Source of the DNA: Hydractinia symbiolongicarpus
Lineage: Eukaryota > Cnidaria > Hydrozoa > Anthoathecata > Hydractiniidae
Assembly (NCBI RefSeq): GCF_029227915.1
Contig: NC_079875.1
Coordinates: forward strand, 27,774,001 to 27,838,000
Direction: 5' to 3'
DNA length: 64,000 nucleotides
Shown here: piece by piece, positions 1 through 11,377 of the stretch
Numbering within the stretch: position 1 is the first letter of the stretch
Layout: each line of letters starts with the position of its first letter
The notes under the pieces: model-generated
What the model was told of the DNA's origin: nothing
Databases searched by the model: none
The model's input: the letters and a program-made list of their open reading frames with translations, nothing else
Translations under genes and position numbers: made by a program

Positions 1-282
1 CCATTGTTGGAGTGTAACTAATGTTGTCAGTGCAATTTCCGCTTGTTTCACTTTTTAGAAAGACACTCGAAATAGCACATCCTTAATGCTATTTACTGCA
101 GAGAACAAACCAAACTAGACTGAATCGCAAGTCTTGCCCTGAAGTTAAGAGTACTTCCTTATTGTAGGTGTTATCACATGCGCCTAACATCCCTAACGTG
201 CCTTTTGGATTCGGGTCAGGTACACATGTAGTAATAACTTAAACTACTCTGGGTCCCAGTCTTACGCAGTTGTATAGCTACG

Positions 283-354
283 GACTCTGTGGCGCAATGG
301 TAGCGCGTCTGACTCCAGATCAGAAGGTTCCGTGTTCAATTCACGTCAGAGTCA
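283..354 (+). tRNA. tRNA-Trp(CCA), unit 1
   Basis: A 72-nt cloverleaf. The acceptor GACTCTG pairs with CAGAGTC, and the anticodon loop CTCCAGA gives CCA. The T-stem starts CCGTG, not GCGTG, losing its first G:T pair. Confidence 0.9.
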
Positions 355-553
355 GAAAAAACAGTATTAAAACATGGTTACAAAATAATGGTTCTTGAGT
401 GAAGTAATTGTACGAAGAAAATCTTGCTCCAGGTTGTGACTTCATTATTGCGTACTGATGCTTTTTTTATATCCTTAGAGACAACGAAGACAGTCCATAT
501 TTTTCCAAAGCCATTCTTAATAGAATATTGTGACATGTTGCATGTGACATGGA

Positions 554-625
554 GGCTCAATGGTCTAGTGGCATGATTCTCGCTTTGGGTGCGAGAGGTC
601 CCGGGTTCAAATCCCGGTTGAGCCC
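554..625 (+). tRNA. tRNA-Pro(UGG), unit 1
   Basis: A 72-nt prolyl body. Stem CTCGC/GCGAG closes loop TTTGGGT, giving anticodon TGG. B box GGTTCAAATCC and a C discriminator are present. Confidence 0.95.
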
Positions 626-1040
626 ATTATTAAAGTGTAACTAATGTTAAAGATAGGGACTGTCTTCTCGTCTCTATGGATATAATAAAATGCACGGGAC
701 ATAGAGGCTCAATGGTCTAGTGGCATGATTCTTGCTTTAGGTTCAAATCCCGGTTGAGCCCATTGTTGGAGTGCAACTAATGTTGTCAGTGCAATTTCCG
801 CTTGTTTCATTTTTTACAGAGACACTCGAAATAGCACATCCTTAATGCTATTTACTGCAGAAAACAAACCAAACTCGACTGAATCGCAAGTCTTGCCCTG
901 AAGTTAAGAGTACTTCCTTATTGTAGGTGTTATCACATGCGCCTAACATCCCTAACGTGCATTTTGGATTCGGGTCAGGCACACATGTAGTAATAACTTA
1001 ACTAATCTGGGTCCCAGTCTTACGCAGTTGTATAGCTACG

Positions 1041-1112
1041 GACTCTGTGGCGCAATGGTAGCGCGTCTGACTCCAGATCAAAAGGTTGCGTGTTCAATTC
1101 ACGTCAGAGTCA
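1041..1112 (+). tRNA. tRNA-Trp(CCA), unit 2
   Basis: CCA loop intact. The 3' anticodon stem reads TCAAA, not TCAGA, so one pair is lost. Confidence 0.85.
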
Positions 1113-1221
1113 GAAAAAACAGTATTAAAACATGGTTACAAAATAATGGTTCTTGAGTGAAGTAATTGTAAGAAGAAAATCTTGCTCCAGGTTGTGACTT
1201 CATTATTGCGTACTGAGGCTG

Positions 1222-1450
1222 TTTTTTATATCCTTAGAGACAACGAAGACAGTCCCTATTTTTCCAAAGCCATTCTTAATAGAACATTGTGACATGTTGC
1301 ATGTGACATGAAGGCTCAATGGTCTAGTGGCATGATTCTCGCTTTGGGTGCGAGAGGTCCCGGGTTCAAATCCCGGTTGAGCCCATTATTAAAGTGTAAC
1401 TAATGTTAAAGATAGGAACTGTCTTCTTCGTCTCTATGGATATAATAAAA
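1222..1450. repeat. Inverted repeats enclosing tRNA-Pro in each standard unit (unit 2 shown)
   Basis: About 38 bp upstream of tRNA-Pro (1,222-1,259, containing AGACAGTCCCTAT) recur as an imperfect reverse complement between tRNA-Pro and the relic (1,412-1,450). The pattern recurs in units with a full Pro gene, with class-specific mismatches. The enclosed segment is about 150 bp and holds just the tRNA-Pro. It could form a cruciform or a long stem in a run-through transcript. Confidence 0.7.
1313..1384 (+). tRNA. tRNA-Pro(UGG), unit 2
   Basis: Loop TTTGGGT with both boxes intact. The inverted repeats around this copy are 1,222-1,259 and 1,412-1,450. Confidence 0.95.
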
Positions 1451-1743
1451 TGCACGGGACATAGAGGCTCAATGGTCTGGTGGCATGATTCTTGTTTTAG
1501 GTTCAAATCCCGGTTGAGCCCATTGTTGGAGTGTAACTAATGTTGTCAGTGCAATTTCCGCTTGTTTCATTTTTTACAAGAACACTCGAAATAGCACATC
1601 CTTAATGCTATTTACTGCAGAAAACAAACCAAACTCGACTGAATCGCAAGTCTTGCCCTGAAGTTAAGAGTATTTCCTTATTGTAGGTGTTATCACATGC
1701 GCCTAACATCCCTAACGTGCCTTTTGGATTCGGGTCAGGTACA

Positions 1744-1823
1744 CCCGATGATGGGAGAAGGATCTCCCGAAACGTCGCCTACTAAACTATCATGTTCAAG
1801 AAATGATAAACTTTCCACAGTAA
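1744..1823 (+). repeat. 80-bp spacer insertion with hammerhead/Penelope-like motif (first of 12)
   Basis: Compared with units lacking it, 80 bp plus a duplicated TACA have been added 63 bp upstream of tRNA-Trp. The insert has CCGATGA, a hairpin GGGAG/CTCCC, then GAAACGTCG. This is the layout of the hammerhead motif in Penelope-like elements (CTGATGA, stem II, GAAA), but with the essential T changed to C and one extra base. Other copies begin at 4122, 6492, 8103, 12784, 14395, 15239, 19154, 19998, 23146, 24757 and 28358. It was probably inserted once and then spread with the array. Assignment to Penelope-type elements is from motif memory. Confidence 0.6.
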
Positions 1824-1885
1824 TACACATGTAGTAATAACTTAAACTACTCTGGGTCCCAGTCTTACGCAGTTGCATAGCTACG

Positions 1886-1957
1886 GACTCTGTGGTGCAA
1901 TGGTAGCGCGTCTGACTCCAGATCAGAAGGTTGCGTGTTCAATTCACGTCAGAGTCA
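1886..1957 (+). tRNA. tRNA-Trp(CCA), unit 3
   Basis: Class with D-stem GTGC pairing through one G:T wobble. It lies downstream of the 80-bp insertion. Confidence 0.93.
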
Positions 1958-2156
1958 GAAAAAACAGTACTAAAACATGGTTACAAAATAATAGTTCTTG
2001 AGTGAAGTAATTGTAAGAAGAAAATCTTGCTTCAGGTTGTGACTTCATTATTGCGTACTGAGGCTTTTTTTATATCCTTAGAGACAACGAAGACAGTCCC
2101 TATTTTTCCAAATCCATTCTTAATAGAACATTGTGACATGTTGCATGTGACATGGA

Positions 2157-2228
2157 GGCTCAATGGTCTAGTGGCATGATTCTCGCTTCGGGTGCGAGAG
2201 GTCCCGGGTTCAAATCCCGGTTGAGCCC
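2157..2228 (+). tRNA. tRNA-Pro(CGG), unit 3
   Basis: Prolyl body with loop TTCGGGT, giving anticodon CGG. The T-stem is fully paired. Confidence 0.95.
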
Positions 2229-2643
2229 ATTGTTAAAGTGTAACTAATGCTAAAGATAAAGACTGTCTTCGTCGTCTCTAAGTATATAATAAAACGCACG
2301 TGACATAGAGGCTCAATGGCCTAATGGCATGATTCTTGCTTTAGGTTCAAATCCCGGCTGAGCCCATTGTTTTAGTGTAACTAATGTTGTCAGTGCAATT
2401 TCCGCTTGTTTCATTTTTTACAAAGACACTCGAAATAGCACATCCTTAATGCTATTTACTGCAGAGAACAAACCAAACCCGACTGAAACGCAAGTTTTGC
2501 CCTGAAGTTAAGAGTGCTTCCTTATTGTAGGCGTTGTCACATGCGCCTAACATCCCTAACGTGCCTTTTGGATTCCGGTCGGGTAAACATGTAGTAATAA
2601 ATTAACTATCTGGGTCACAGTCTTACGCAGTTGTATAGCTACG

Positions 2644-2715
2644 GACTCTATGGCGCAATGGCAGCGCGTCTGACTCCAGATCAGAAGGTTGCGTGTTCAA
2701 TTCACGTCAGAGTCA
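2644..2715 (+). tRNA. tRNA-Trp(CCA), unit 4
   Basis: Class with acceptor GACTCTA (A7 opposite C66, unpaired) and D-loop AATGGCA. The CCA loop is intact. Confidence 0.88.
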
Positions 2716-2923
2716 TAAAAAACAGTATTAAAACATGGTTACAAAATAATGGTTCTTGTGTGAAGTAATTGTAAGAAGAAAATCTTGCTCCAGGTTGTGA
2801 CTTCATTATTGCGTACTGAGGCTTTTTTTTAATATCCTTAGAGACAACGAAGACAGTCCCTATCTTTCCAAATCCATTCTTAATAGGTCTTTCAAGATTG
2901 TGACATGTTGCACGTGACATAGA

Positions 2924-2995
2924 GGCTCAATGGTCTAGTGGCATGATTCTCGCTTTGAGTGCGAGAGGTCCCGGGTTCAAATTCCGGTTGAGCCC
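2924..2995 (+). tRNA. Proline-type tRNA with serine anticodon UGA, unit 4
   Basis: The body is tRNA-Pro, but the loop is TTTGAGT, so the anticodon is TGA (reads UCA). The T-arm also has a linked C-to-T change giving one G:T pair. There is no long variable arm as in tRNA-Ser. Confidence 0.85.
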
Positions 2996-3410
2996 ATTGT
3001 TGAAGTGTAACTAATGTTAAAGATAAGGACTGTCTTCGGCGTCTCTCAGTATCTAATAAAGCGCACGTGACATAGAGGCTCAATGGTCTAATGGTATGAT
3101 TCTTGCTTTAGGTTCAAATCCCGGTTGAGCCCATTGTTGGAGTGCAACTAATGTTGTCAGTGCAATTTCCGCTTGTTTCATTTTTTACAAAGACACTCAA
3201 AATAACACATCCTTAATGCTATTTACTTCAGGGATCAAACCAAACTCGACTAAATCGGAAGTCTTGCCCTGAAGTTTAGAGTACTTCCTTATTGTAGGTG
3301 TTATCACATGAGCCTAACATCCCTAACGTGCCTTTTGGATTCCGGTCGGGTAAACATGTAGTAATAAATTAACTATCTGGGTCACAGTCTTACGCAGTTG
3401 TATAGCTACG

Positions 3411-3482
3411 GACTCTATGGCGCAATGGCAGCGCGTCTGACTCCAGATCAGAAGGTTGCGTGTTCAATTCACGTCAGAGTCA
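3411..3482 (+). tRNA. tRNA-Trp(CCA), unit 5
   Basis: A7/GGCA class, same as unit 4. Confidence 0.88.
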
Positions 3483-3690
3483 TAAAAAACAGTATTAAAA
3501 CATGGTTACAAAATAATGGTTCTTGTGTGAAGTAATTGTAAGAAGAAAATCTTGCTCCAGGTTGTGACTTCATTATTGCGTACTGAGGCTTTTTTTTAAT
3601 ATCCTTAGAGACAACGAAGACAGTCCCTATCTTTCCAAATCCATTCTTAATAGGTCTTTCAAGATTGTGACATGTTGCACGTGACATAGA

Positions 3691-3762
3691 GGCTCAATGG
3701 TCTAGTGGCATGATTCTCGCTTTGAGTGCGAGAGGTCCCGGGTTCAAATTCCGGTTGAGCCC
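3691..3762 (+). tRNA. Proline-type tRNA with anticodon UGA, unit 5
   Basis: Loop TTTGAGT with the linked T-arm change; otherwise a paired prolyl cloverleaf. Confidence 0.85.
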
Positions 3763-4263
3763 ATTGTTGAAGTGTAACTAATGTTAAAGATAAGGACTGT
3801 CTTCGGCGTCTCTCAGTATCTAATAAAGCGCACGTGACATAGAGGCTCAATGGTCTAATGGTATGATTCTTGCTTTAGGTTCAAATCCCGGTTGAGCCGA
3901 TTGTTGGAGTGTAACTAATGTTGTCAGTGCAATTTCCGCTTGTTTTATTTTTTACAAGGACACTCGAAATAGCACATCCTTAATGCTATTTACTGCAGAA
4001 AACAAACCAAACTCGACTGAATCGCAAGTCTTGCCCTGAAGTTAAGAGTATTTCCTTATTGTAGGTGTTATCACATGCGCCTAACATCCCTAACGTGCCT
4101 TTTGGATTCGGGTCAGGTACACCCGATGATGGGAGAAGGATCTCCCGAAACGTCGCCTACTAAACTATCATGTTCAAGAAATGATAAACTTTCCACAGTA
4201 ATACACATGTAGTAATAACTTAAACTACTCTGGGTCCCAGTCTTACGCAGTTGTATAGCTACG

Positions 4264-4335
4264 GACTCTGTGGTGCAATGGTAGCGCGTCTGACTCCAGA
4301 TCAGAAGGTTGCGTGTTCAATTCACGTCAGAGTCA
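4264..4335 (+). tRNA. tRNA-Trp(CCA), unit 6
   Basis: GTGC D-stem class, behind the insertion at 4,122-4,201. Confidence 0.93.
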
Positions 4336-4534
4336 GAAAAAACAGTACTAAAACATGGTTACAAAATAATAGTTCTTGAGTGAAGTAATTGTAAGAAGAA
4401 AATCTTGCTTCAGGTTGTGACTTCATTATTGCGTACTGAGGCTTTTTTTATATCCTTAGAGACAACGAAGACAGTCCCTATTTTTCCAAATCCATTCTTA
4501 ATAGAACATTGTGACATGTTGCATGTGACATGGA

Positions 4535-4606
4535 GGCTCAATGGTCTAGTGGTATGATTCTCGCTTCGGGTGCGAGAGGTCCCGGGTTCAAATCCCGGTT
4601 GAGCCC
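4535..4606 (+). tRNA. tRNA-Pro(CGG), unit 6
   Basis: Loop TTCGGGT; D-loop variant GGTATG. Confidence 0.95.
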
Positions 4607-5021
4607 ATTGTTAAAGTGTAACTAATGCTAAAGATAAAGACTGTCTTCGTCGTCTCTAAGTATATAATAAAACGCACGTGACATAGAGGCTCAATGGCCT
4701 AATGGCATGATTCTTGCTTTAGGTTCAAATCCCGGCTGAGCCCATTGTTTTAGTGTAACTAATGTTGTCAGTGCAATTTCCGCTTGTTTCATTTTTTACA
4801 AAGACACTCGAAATAGCACATCCTTAATGCTATTTACTGCAGAGAACAAACCAAACCCGACTGAAACGCAAGTTTTGCCCTGAAGTTAAGAGTGCTTCCT
4901 TATTGTAGGCGTTGTCACATGCGCCTAACATCCCTAACGTGCCTTTTGGATTCCGGTCGGGTAAACATGTAGTAATAAATTAACTATCTGGGTCACAGTC
5001 TTACGCAGTTGTATAGCTACG

Positions 5022-5093
5022 GACTCTATGGCGCAATGGCAGCGCGTCTGACTCCAGATCAGAAGGTTGCGTGTTCAATTCACGTCAGAGTCA
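5022..5093 (+). tRNA. tRNA-Trp(CCA), unit 7
   Basis: A7/GGCA class. Confidence 0.88.
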
Positions 5094-5301
5094 TAAAAAA
5101 CAGTATTAAAACATGGTTACAAAATAATGGTTCTTGTGTGAAGTAATTGTAAGAAGAAAATCTTGCTCCAGGTTGTGACTTCATTATTGCGTACTGAGGC
5201 TTTTTTTTAATATCCTTAGAGACAACGAAGACAGTCCCTATCTTTCCAAATCCATTCTTAATAGGTCTTTCAAGATTGTGACATGTTGCACGTGACATAG
5301 A

Positions 5302-5373
5302 GGCTCAATGGTCTAGTGGCATGATTCTCGCTTTGAGTGCGAGAGGTCCCGGGTTCAAATTCCGGTTGAGCCC
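5302..5373 (+). tRNA. Proline-type tRNA with anticodon UGA, unit 7
   Basis: Loop TTTGAGT; T-arm C-to-T variant. Confidence 0.85.
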
Positions 5374-5788
5374 ATTGTTGAAGTGTAACTAATGTTAAAG
5401 ATAAGGACTGTCTTCGGCGTCTCTCAGTATCTAATAAAGCGCACGTGACATAGAGGCTCAATGGTCTAATGGTATGATTCTTGCTTTAGGTTCAAATCCC
5501 GGTTGAGCCCATTGTTGGAGTGCAACTAATGTTGTCAGTGCAATTTCCGCTTGTTTCATTTTTTACAAAGACACTCAAAATAACACATCCTTAATGCTAT
5601 TTACTTCAGGGATCAAACCAAACTCGACTAAATCGGAAGTCTTGCCCTGAAGTTTAGAGTACTTCCTTATTGTAGGTGTTATCACATGAGCCTAACATCC
5701 CTAACGTGCCTTTTGGATTCCGGTCGGGTAAACATGTAGTAATAAATTAACTATCTGGGTCACAGTCTTACGCAGTTGTATAGCTACG

Positions 5789-5860
5789 GACTCTATGGCG
5801 CAATGGCAGCGCGTCTGACTCCAGATCAGAAGGTTGCGTGTTCAATTCACGTCAGAGTCA
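5789..5860 (+). tRNA. tRNA-Trp(CCA), unit 8
   Basis: A7/GGCA class, here upstream of a UGG gene. The unit is a class hybrid. Confidence 0.88.
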
Positions 5861-6061
5861 TAAAAAACAGTATTAAAACATGGTTACAAAATAATGGTTC
5901 TTGTGTGAAGTAATTGTAAGAAGAAAATCTTGCTCCAGGTTGTGACTTCATTATAGCGTACTGAGGCTTTTTTTTAATATCCTTAGAGACAACAAAGACA
6001 GTCCCTATTTTTCCAAATCCATTCTTAATAGAACATTGTGATATGTTGCATGTGACATGGA

Positions 6062-6133
6062 GGCTCAATGGTCTAGTGGCATGATTCTCGCCTTGGGTGC
6101 GAGAGGTCCCGGGTTCAAATCCCGGTTGAGCCC
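6062..6133 (+). tRNA. tRNA-Pro(UGG), unit 8
   Basis: Loop CTTGGGT: T32 is changed to C. Anticodon TGG and all stems are intact. Confidence 0.94.
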
Positions 6134-6633
6134 ATTATTAAAGTGTAACTAATGTTAAAGATAGGGACTGTCTTCTCGTCTCTATGGATATAATAAAATG
6201 CACGGGACATAGAGGCTCAATGGTCTAGTGGCATGATTCTTGCTTTAGGTTCAAATCCCGGTTGAGCCCATTGTTGGAGTGTAACTAATGTTGTCAGTGC
6301 AATTTCCGCTTGTTTTATTTTTTACAAGGACACTCGAAATAGCACATCCTTAATGCTATTTACTGCAGAAAACAAACCAAACTCGACTGAATCGCAAGTC
6401 TTGCCCTGAAGTTAAGAGTATTTCCTTATTGTAGGTGTTATCACATGCGCCTAACATCCCTAACGTGCCTTTTGGATTCGGGTCAGGTACACCCGATGAT
6501 GGGAGAAGGATCTCCCGAAACGTCGCCTACTAAACTATCATGTTCAAGAAATGATAAACTTTCCACAGTAATACACATGTAGTAATAACTTAAACTACTC
6601 TGGGTCCCAGTCTTACGCAGTTGTATAGCTACG

Positions 6634-6705
6634 GACTCTGTGGTGCAATGGTAGCGCGTCTGACTCCAGATCAGAAGGTTGCGTGTTCAATTCACGTCAG
6701 AGTCA
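6634..6705 (+). tRNA. tRNA-Trp(CCA), unit 9
   Basis: GTGC D-stem class, behind the insertion at 6,492-6,571. Confidence 0.93.
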
Positions 6706-6904
6706 GAAAAAACAGTACTAAAACATGGTTACAAAATAATAGTTCTTGAGTGAAGTAATTGTAAGAAGAAAATCTTGCTTCAGGTTGTGACTTCATTATT
6801 GCGTACTGAGGCTTTTTTTATATCCTTAGAGACAACGAAGACAGTCCCTATTTTTCCAAATCCATTCTTAATAGAACATTGTGACATGTTGCATGTGACA
6901 TGGA

Positions 6905-6976
6905 GGCTCAATGGTCTAGTGGCATGATTCTCGCTTCGGGTGCGAGAGGTCCCGGCTTCAAATCCCGGTTGAACCC
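6905..6976 (+). tRNA. tRNA-Pro(CGG), degenerate, unit 9
   Basis: The anticodon stem-loop is intact (CGG), but the B box starts GCTTC, not GGTTC, and the 3' acceptor reads TTGAACC. One pair is lost in each arm, and transcription may be impaired. Confidence 0.75.
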
Positions 6977-7391
6977 ATTGTTAAAGTGTAACTAATGCTA
7001 AAGATAAAGACTGTCTTCGTCGTCTCTAAGTATATAATAAAACGCACGTGACATAGAGGCTCAATGGCCTAATGGCATGATTCTTGCTTTAGGTTCAAAT
7101 CCCGGCTGAGCCCATTGTTTTAGTGTAACTAATGTTGTCAGTGCAATTTCCGCTTGTTTCATTTTTTACAAAGACACTCGAAATAGCACATCCTTAATGC
7201 TATTTACTGCAGAGAACAAACCAAACCCGACTGAAACGCAAGTTTTGCCCTGAAGTTAAGAGTGCTTCCTTATTGTAGGCGTTGTCACATGCGCCTAACA
7301 TCCCTAACGTGCCTTTTGGATTCCGGTCGGGTAAACATGTAGTAATAAATTAACTATCTGGGTCACAGTCTTACGCAGTTGTATAGCTACG

Positions 7392-7463
7392 GACTCTATG
7401 GCGCAATGGCAGCGCGTCTGACTCCAGATCAGAAGGTTGCGTGTTCAATTCACGTCAGAGTCA
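7392..7463 (+). tRNA. tRNA-Trp(CCA), unit 10
   Basis: A7/GGCA class. Confidence 0.88.
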
Positions 7464-7671
7464 TAAAAAACAGTATTAAAACATGGTTACAAAATAATGG
7501 TTCTTGTGTGAAGTAATTGTAAGAAGAAAATCTTGCTCCAGGTTGTGACTTCATTATTGCGTACTGAGGCTTCTTTTTAATATCCTTAGAGACAACGAAG
7601 ACAGTCCCTATCTTTCCAAATCCATTCTTAATAGGTCTTTCAAGATTGTGACATGTTGCACGTGACATAGA

Positions 7672-7743
7672 GGCTCAATGGTCTAGTGGCATGATTCTCG
7701 CTTTGAGTGCCAGAGGTCCCGGGTTCAAATTCCGGTTGAGCCC
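7672..7743 (+). tRNA. Proline-type tRNA with anticodon UGA, broken anticodon stem, unit 10
   Basis: Loop TTTGAGT, but the 3' stem reads GCCAG, not GCGAG, giving a central mismatch. This is the least foldable copy of the UGA class. Confidence 0.7.
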
Positions 7744-8244
7744 ATTGTTGAAGTGTAACTAATGTTAAAGATAAGGACTGTCTTCGGCGTCTCTCAGTAT
7801 CTAATAAAGCGCACGTGACATAGAGGCTCAATGGTCTAATGGTATGATTCTTGCTTTAGGTTCAAATCCCGGTTGAGCCGATTGTTGGAGTGTAACTAAT
7901 GTTGTCAGTGCAATTTCCGCTTGTTTTATTTTTTACAAGGACACTCGAAATAGCACATCCTTAATGCTATTTACTGCAGAAAACAAACCAAACTCGACTG
8001 CATCGCAAGTCTTGCCCTGAAGTTAAGAGTATTTCCTTATTGTAGGTGTTATCACATGCGCCTAACATCCCTAACGTGCCTTTTGGATTCGGGTCAGGTA
8101 CACCCGATGATGGGAGAAGGATCTCCCGAAACGTCGCCTACTAAACTATCATGTTCAAGAAATGATAAACTTTCCACAGTAATACACATGTAGTAATAAC
8201 TTAAACTACTCTGGGTCCCAGTCTTACGCAGTTGTATAGCTACG

Positions 8245-8316
8245 GACTCTGTGGTGTAATGGTAGCGCGTCTGACTCCAGATCAGAAGGTTGCGTGTTCA
8301 ATTCACGTCAGAGTCA
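8245..8316 (+). tRNA. tRNA-Trp(CCA), unit 11
   Basis: D-stem GTGT pairs with GCGC through two G:T wobbles. Confidence 0.9.
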
Positions 8317-8515
8317 GAAAAAACAGTACTAAAACATGGTTACAAAATAATAGTTCTTGAGTGAAGTAATTGTAAGAAGAAAATCTTGCTTCAGGTTGTG
8401 ACTTCATTATTGCGTACTGAGGCTTTTTTTATATCCTTAGAGACAACGAAGACAGTCCCTATTTTTCCAAATCCATTCTTAATAGAACATTGTGACATGT
8501 TGCATGTGACATGGA

Positions 8516-8587
8516 GGCTCAATGGTCTAGTGGTATGATTCTCGCTTCGGGTGCGAGAGGTCCCGGGTTCAAATCCCGGTTGAGCCC
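8516..8587 (+). tRNA. tRNA-Pro(CGG), unit 11
   Basis: Loop TTCGGGT; all stems paired. Confidence 0.95.
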
Positions 8588-9002
8588 ATTGTTAAAGTGT
8601 AAATAATGCTAAAGATAAAGACTGTCTTCGTCGTCTCTAAGTATATAATAAAACGCACGTGACATAGAGGCTCAATGGCCTAATGGCATGATTCTTGCTT
8701 TAGGTTCAAATCCCGGCTGAGTCCATTGTTTTAGTGTAACTAATGTTGTCAGTGCAATTTCCGCTTGTTTCATTTTTTACAAAGACACTCGAAATAGCAC
8801 ATCCTTAATGCTATTTACTGCAGAGAACAAACCAAACCCGACTGAAACGCAAGTTTTGCCCTGAAGTTAAGAGTGCTTCCTTATTGTAGGCGTTGTCACA
8901 TGCGCCTAACATCCCTAACGTGCCTTTTGGATTCCGGTCGGGTAAACATGTAGTAATAAATTAACTATCTGGGTCCCAGTCTTACGCAGTTGTATAGCTA
9001 CG

Positions 9003-9074
9003 GACTCTATGGGGCAATGGCAGCGCGTCTGACTCCAGATCAGAAGGTTGCGTGTTGAATTTACGTCAGAGTCA
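9003..9074 (+). tRNA. tRNA-Trp(CCA), degenerate, unit 12
   Basis: CCA loop kept. The D-stem is GGGC (one mismatch) and the T-loop TTGAATT has lost the invariant C of the B box. It is probably a weakly transcribed or dead copy. Confidence 0.6.
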
Positions 9075-9282
9075 TAAAAAACAGTATTAAAACATGGTTA
9101 CAAAATAATGGTTCTTGTGTGAAGTAATTGTAAGAAGAAAATCTTGCTCCAGGTTGTGACTTCATTATTGCGTACTGAGGCTTTTTTTTAATATCCTTAG
9201 AGACAACGAAGACAGTCCCTATCTTTCCAAATCCATTCTTAATAGGTCTTTCAAGATTGTGACATGTTGCACGTGACATAGA

Positions 9283-9354
9283 GGCTCAATGGTCTAGTGG
9301 CATGATTCTCGCTTTGAGTGCGAGAGGTCCCGGGTTCAAATTCCGGTTGAGCCC
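9283..9354 (+). tRNA. Proline-type tRNA with anticodon UGA, unit 12
   Basis: Loop TTTGAGT; stems paired as in unit 4. Confidence 0.85.
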
Positions 9355-9781
9355 ATTGTTGAAGTGTAACTAATGTTAAAGATAAGGACTGTCTTCGGCG
9401 TCTCTCAGTATCTAATAAAGCGCACGTGACATAGAGGCTCAATGGTCTAATGGTATGATTCTTGCTTTAGGTTCAAATCCCGGTTCAGCCCATTGTTGGA
9501 GTGCAACTAATGTTGTCAGTGCAATTTCCGCTTGTTTCATTTTTTACAAAGACACTCGAAATAAAACATCCTTAATGCTATTTACTTCAGGGATCAAACC
9601 AACTCGACTAAATCGGAAGTCTTGCCCTGAAGTTTAGAGTACTTCCTTATTGTAGGTGTTATCACATGAGCCTAACATCCCTAACGTGCCTTTTGGATTA
9701 GGGACAGGCACACATGTAGTAATAACTTAACTGCTCTGGGTCCCAGTCTTACGCATATAGCTATATACGCGTATAGCTACG

Positions 9782-9853
9782 GACTCTGTGGCGCAATGGT
9801 AGCGCGTCTGACTCCAGATCAGAAGGTTGCGTGTTCAATTCACGTCAGGGTCA
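9782..9853 (+). tRNA. tRNA-Trp(CCA), unit 13
   Basis: The 3' acceptor CAGGGTC gives one T:G wobble. The spacer upstream has ATATAGCTATATACGCG. Confidence 0.92.
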
Positions 9854-10060
9854 TAAAAACAGTATTAGATCATGCTGACAAAATAATGGTTCTTGAGTGA
9901 AGTAATTGTAAGAAGAAAATCTTGCTCCAGGTTGTGACTTCATTATTGCGTACTGAGGCTTTTTTTTAATATCCTTAGAGACAACGAAGACAGTCCCTAT
10001 CTTTCCAAATCCATTCTTAATAGGTCTTTCAAGATTGTGACATGTTGCACGTGACATAGA

Positions 10061-10132
10061 GGCTCAATGGTCTAGTGGCATGATTCTCGCTTTGAGTGCG
10101 AGAGGTCCCGGGTTCAAATTCCGGTTGAGCCC
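10061..10132 (+). tRNA. Proline-type tRNA with anticodon UGA, unit 13
   Basis: Loop TTTGAGT; T-arm C-to-T variant. Confidence 0.85.
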
Positions 10133-10547
10133 ATTGTTGAAGTGTAACTAATGTTAAAGATAAGGACTGTCTTCGGCGTCTCTCAGTATCTAATAAAGCG
10201 CACGTGACATAGAGGCTCAATGGTCTAATGGTATGATTCTTGCTTTAGGTTCAAATCCCGGTTGAGCCCATTGTTGGAGTGCAACTAATGTTGTCAGTGC
10301 AATTTCCGCTTGTTTCATTTTTTACAAAGACACTCAAAATAACACATCCTTAATGCTATTTACTTCAGGGATCAAACCAAACTCGACTAAATCGGAAGTC
10401 TTGCCCTGAAGTTTAGAGTACTTCCTTATTGTAGGTGTTATCACATGAGCCTAACATCCCTAACGTGCCTTTTGGATTCCGGTCGGGTAAACATGTAGTA
10501 ATAAATTAACTATCTGGGTCACAGTCTTACGCAGTTGTATAGCTACG

Positions 10548-10619
10548 GACTCTATGGCGCAATGGCAGCGCGTCTGACTCCAGATCAGAAGGTTGCGTGT
10601 TCAATTCACGTCAGAGTCA
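10548..10619 (+). tRNA. tRNA-Trp(CCA), unit 14
   Basis: A7/GGCA class upstream, but the sequence after the gene switches to the CGG-unit spacer. An exchange point lies in or near this gene. Confidence 0.88.
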
Positions 10620-10818
10620 GAAAAAACAGTACTAAAACATGGTTACAAAATAATAGTTCTTGAGTGAAGTAATTGTAAGAAGAAAATCTTGCTTCAGGTT
10701 GTGACTTCATTATTGCGTACTGAGGCTTTTTTTATATCCTTAGAGACAACGAAGACAGTCCCTATTTTTCCAAATCCATTCTTAATAGAACATTGTGACA
10801 TGTTGCATGTGACATGGA

Positions 10819-10890
10819 GGCTCAATGGTCTAGTGGCATGATTCTCGCTTCGGGTGCGAGAGGTCCCGGGTTCAAATCCCGGTTGAGCCC
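10819..10890 (+). tRNA. tRNA-Pro(CGG), unit 14
   Basis: Loop TTCGGGT. It is the only CGG unit lacking the 80-bp insertion upstream. Confidence 0.95.
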
Positions 10891-11305
10891 ATTGTTAAAG
10901 TGTAACTAATGCTAAAGATAAAGACTGTCTTCGTCGTCTCTAAGTATATAATAAAACGCACGTGACATAGAGGCTCAATGGCCTAATGGCATGATTCTTG
11001 CTTTAGGTTCAAATCCCGGCTGAGCCCATTGTTTTAGTGTAACTAATGTTGTCAGTGCAATTTCCGCTTGTTTCATTTTTTACAAAGACACTCGAAATAG
11101 CACATCCTTAATGCTATTTACTGCAGAGAACAAACCAAACCCGACTGAAACGCAAGTTTTGCCCTGAAGTTAAGAGTGCTTCCTTATTGTAGGCGTTGTC
11201 ACATGCGCCTAACATCCCTAACGTGCCTTTTGGATTCCGGTCGGGTAAACATGTAGTAATAAATTAACTATCTGGGTCACAGTCTTACGCAGTTGTATAG
11301 CTACG

Positions 11306-11377
11306 GACTCTATGGCGCAATGGCAGCGCGTCTGACTCCAGATCAGAAGGTTGCGTGTTCAATTCACGTCAGAGTCA
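11306..11377 (+). tRNA. tRNA-Trp(CCA), unit 15
   Basis: A7/GGCA class. Confidence 0.88.
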
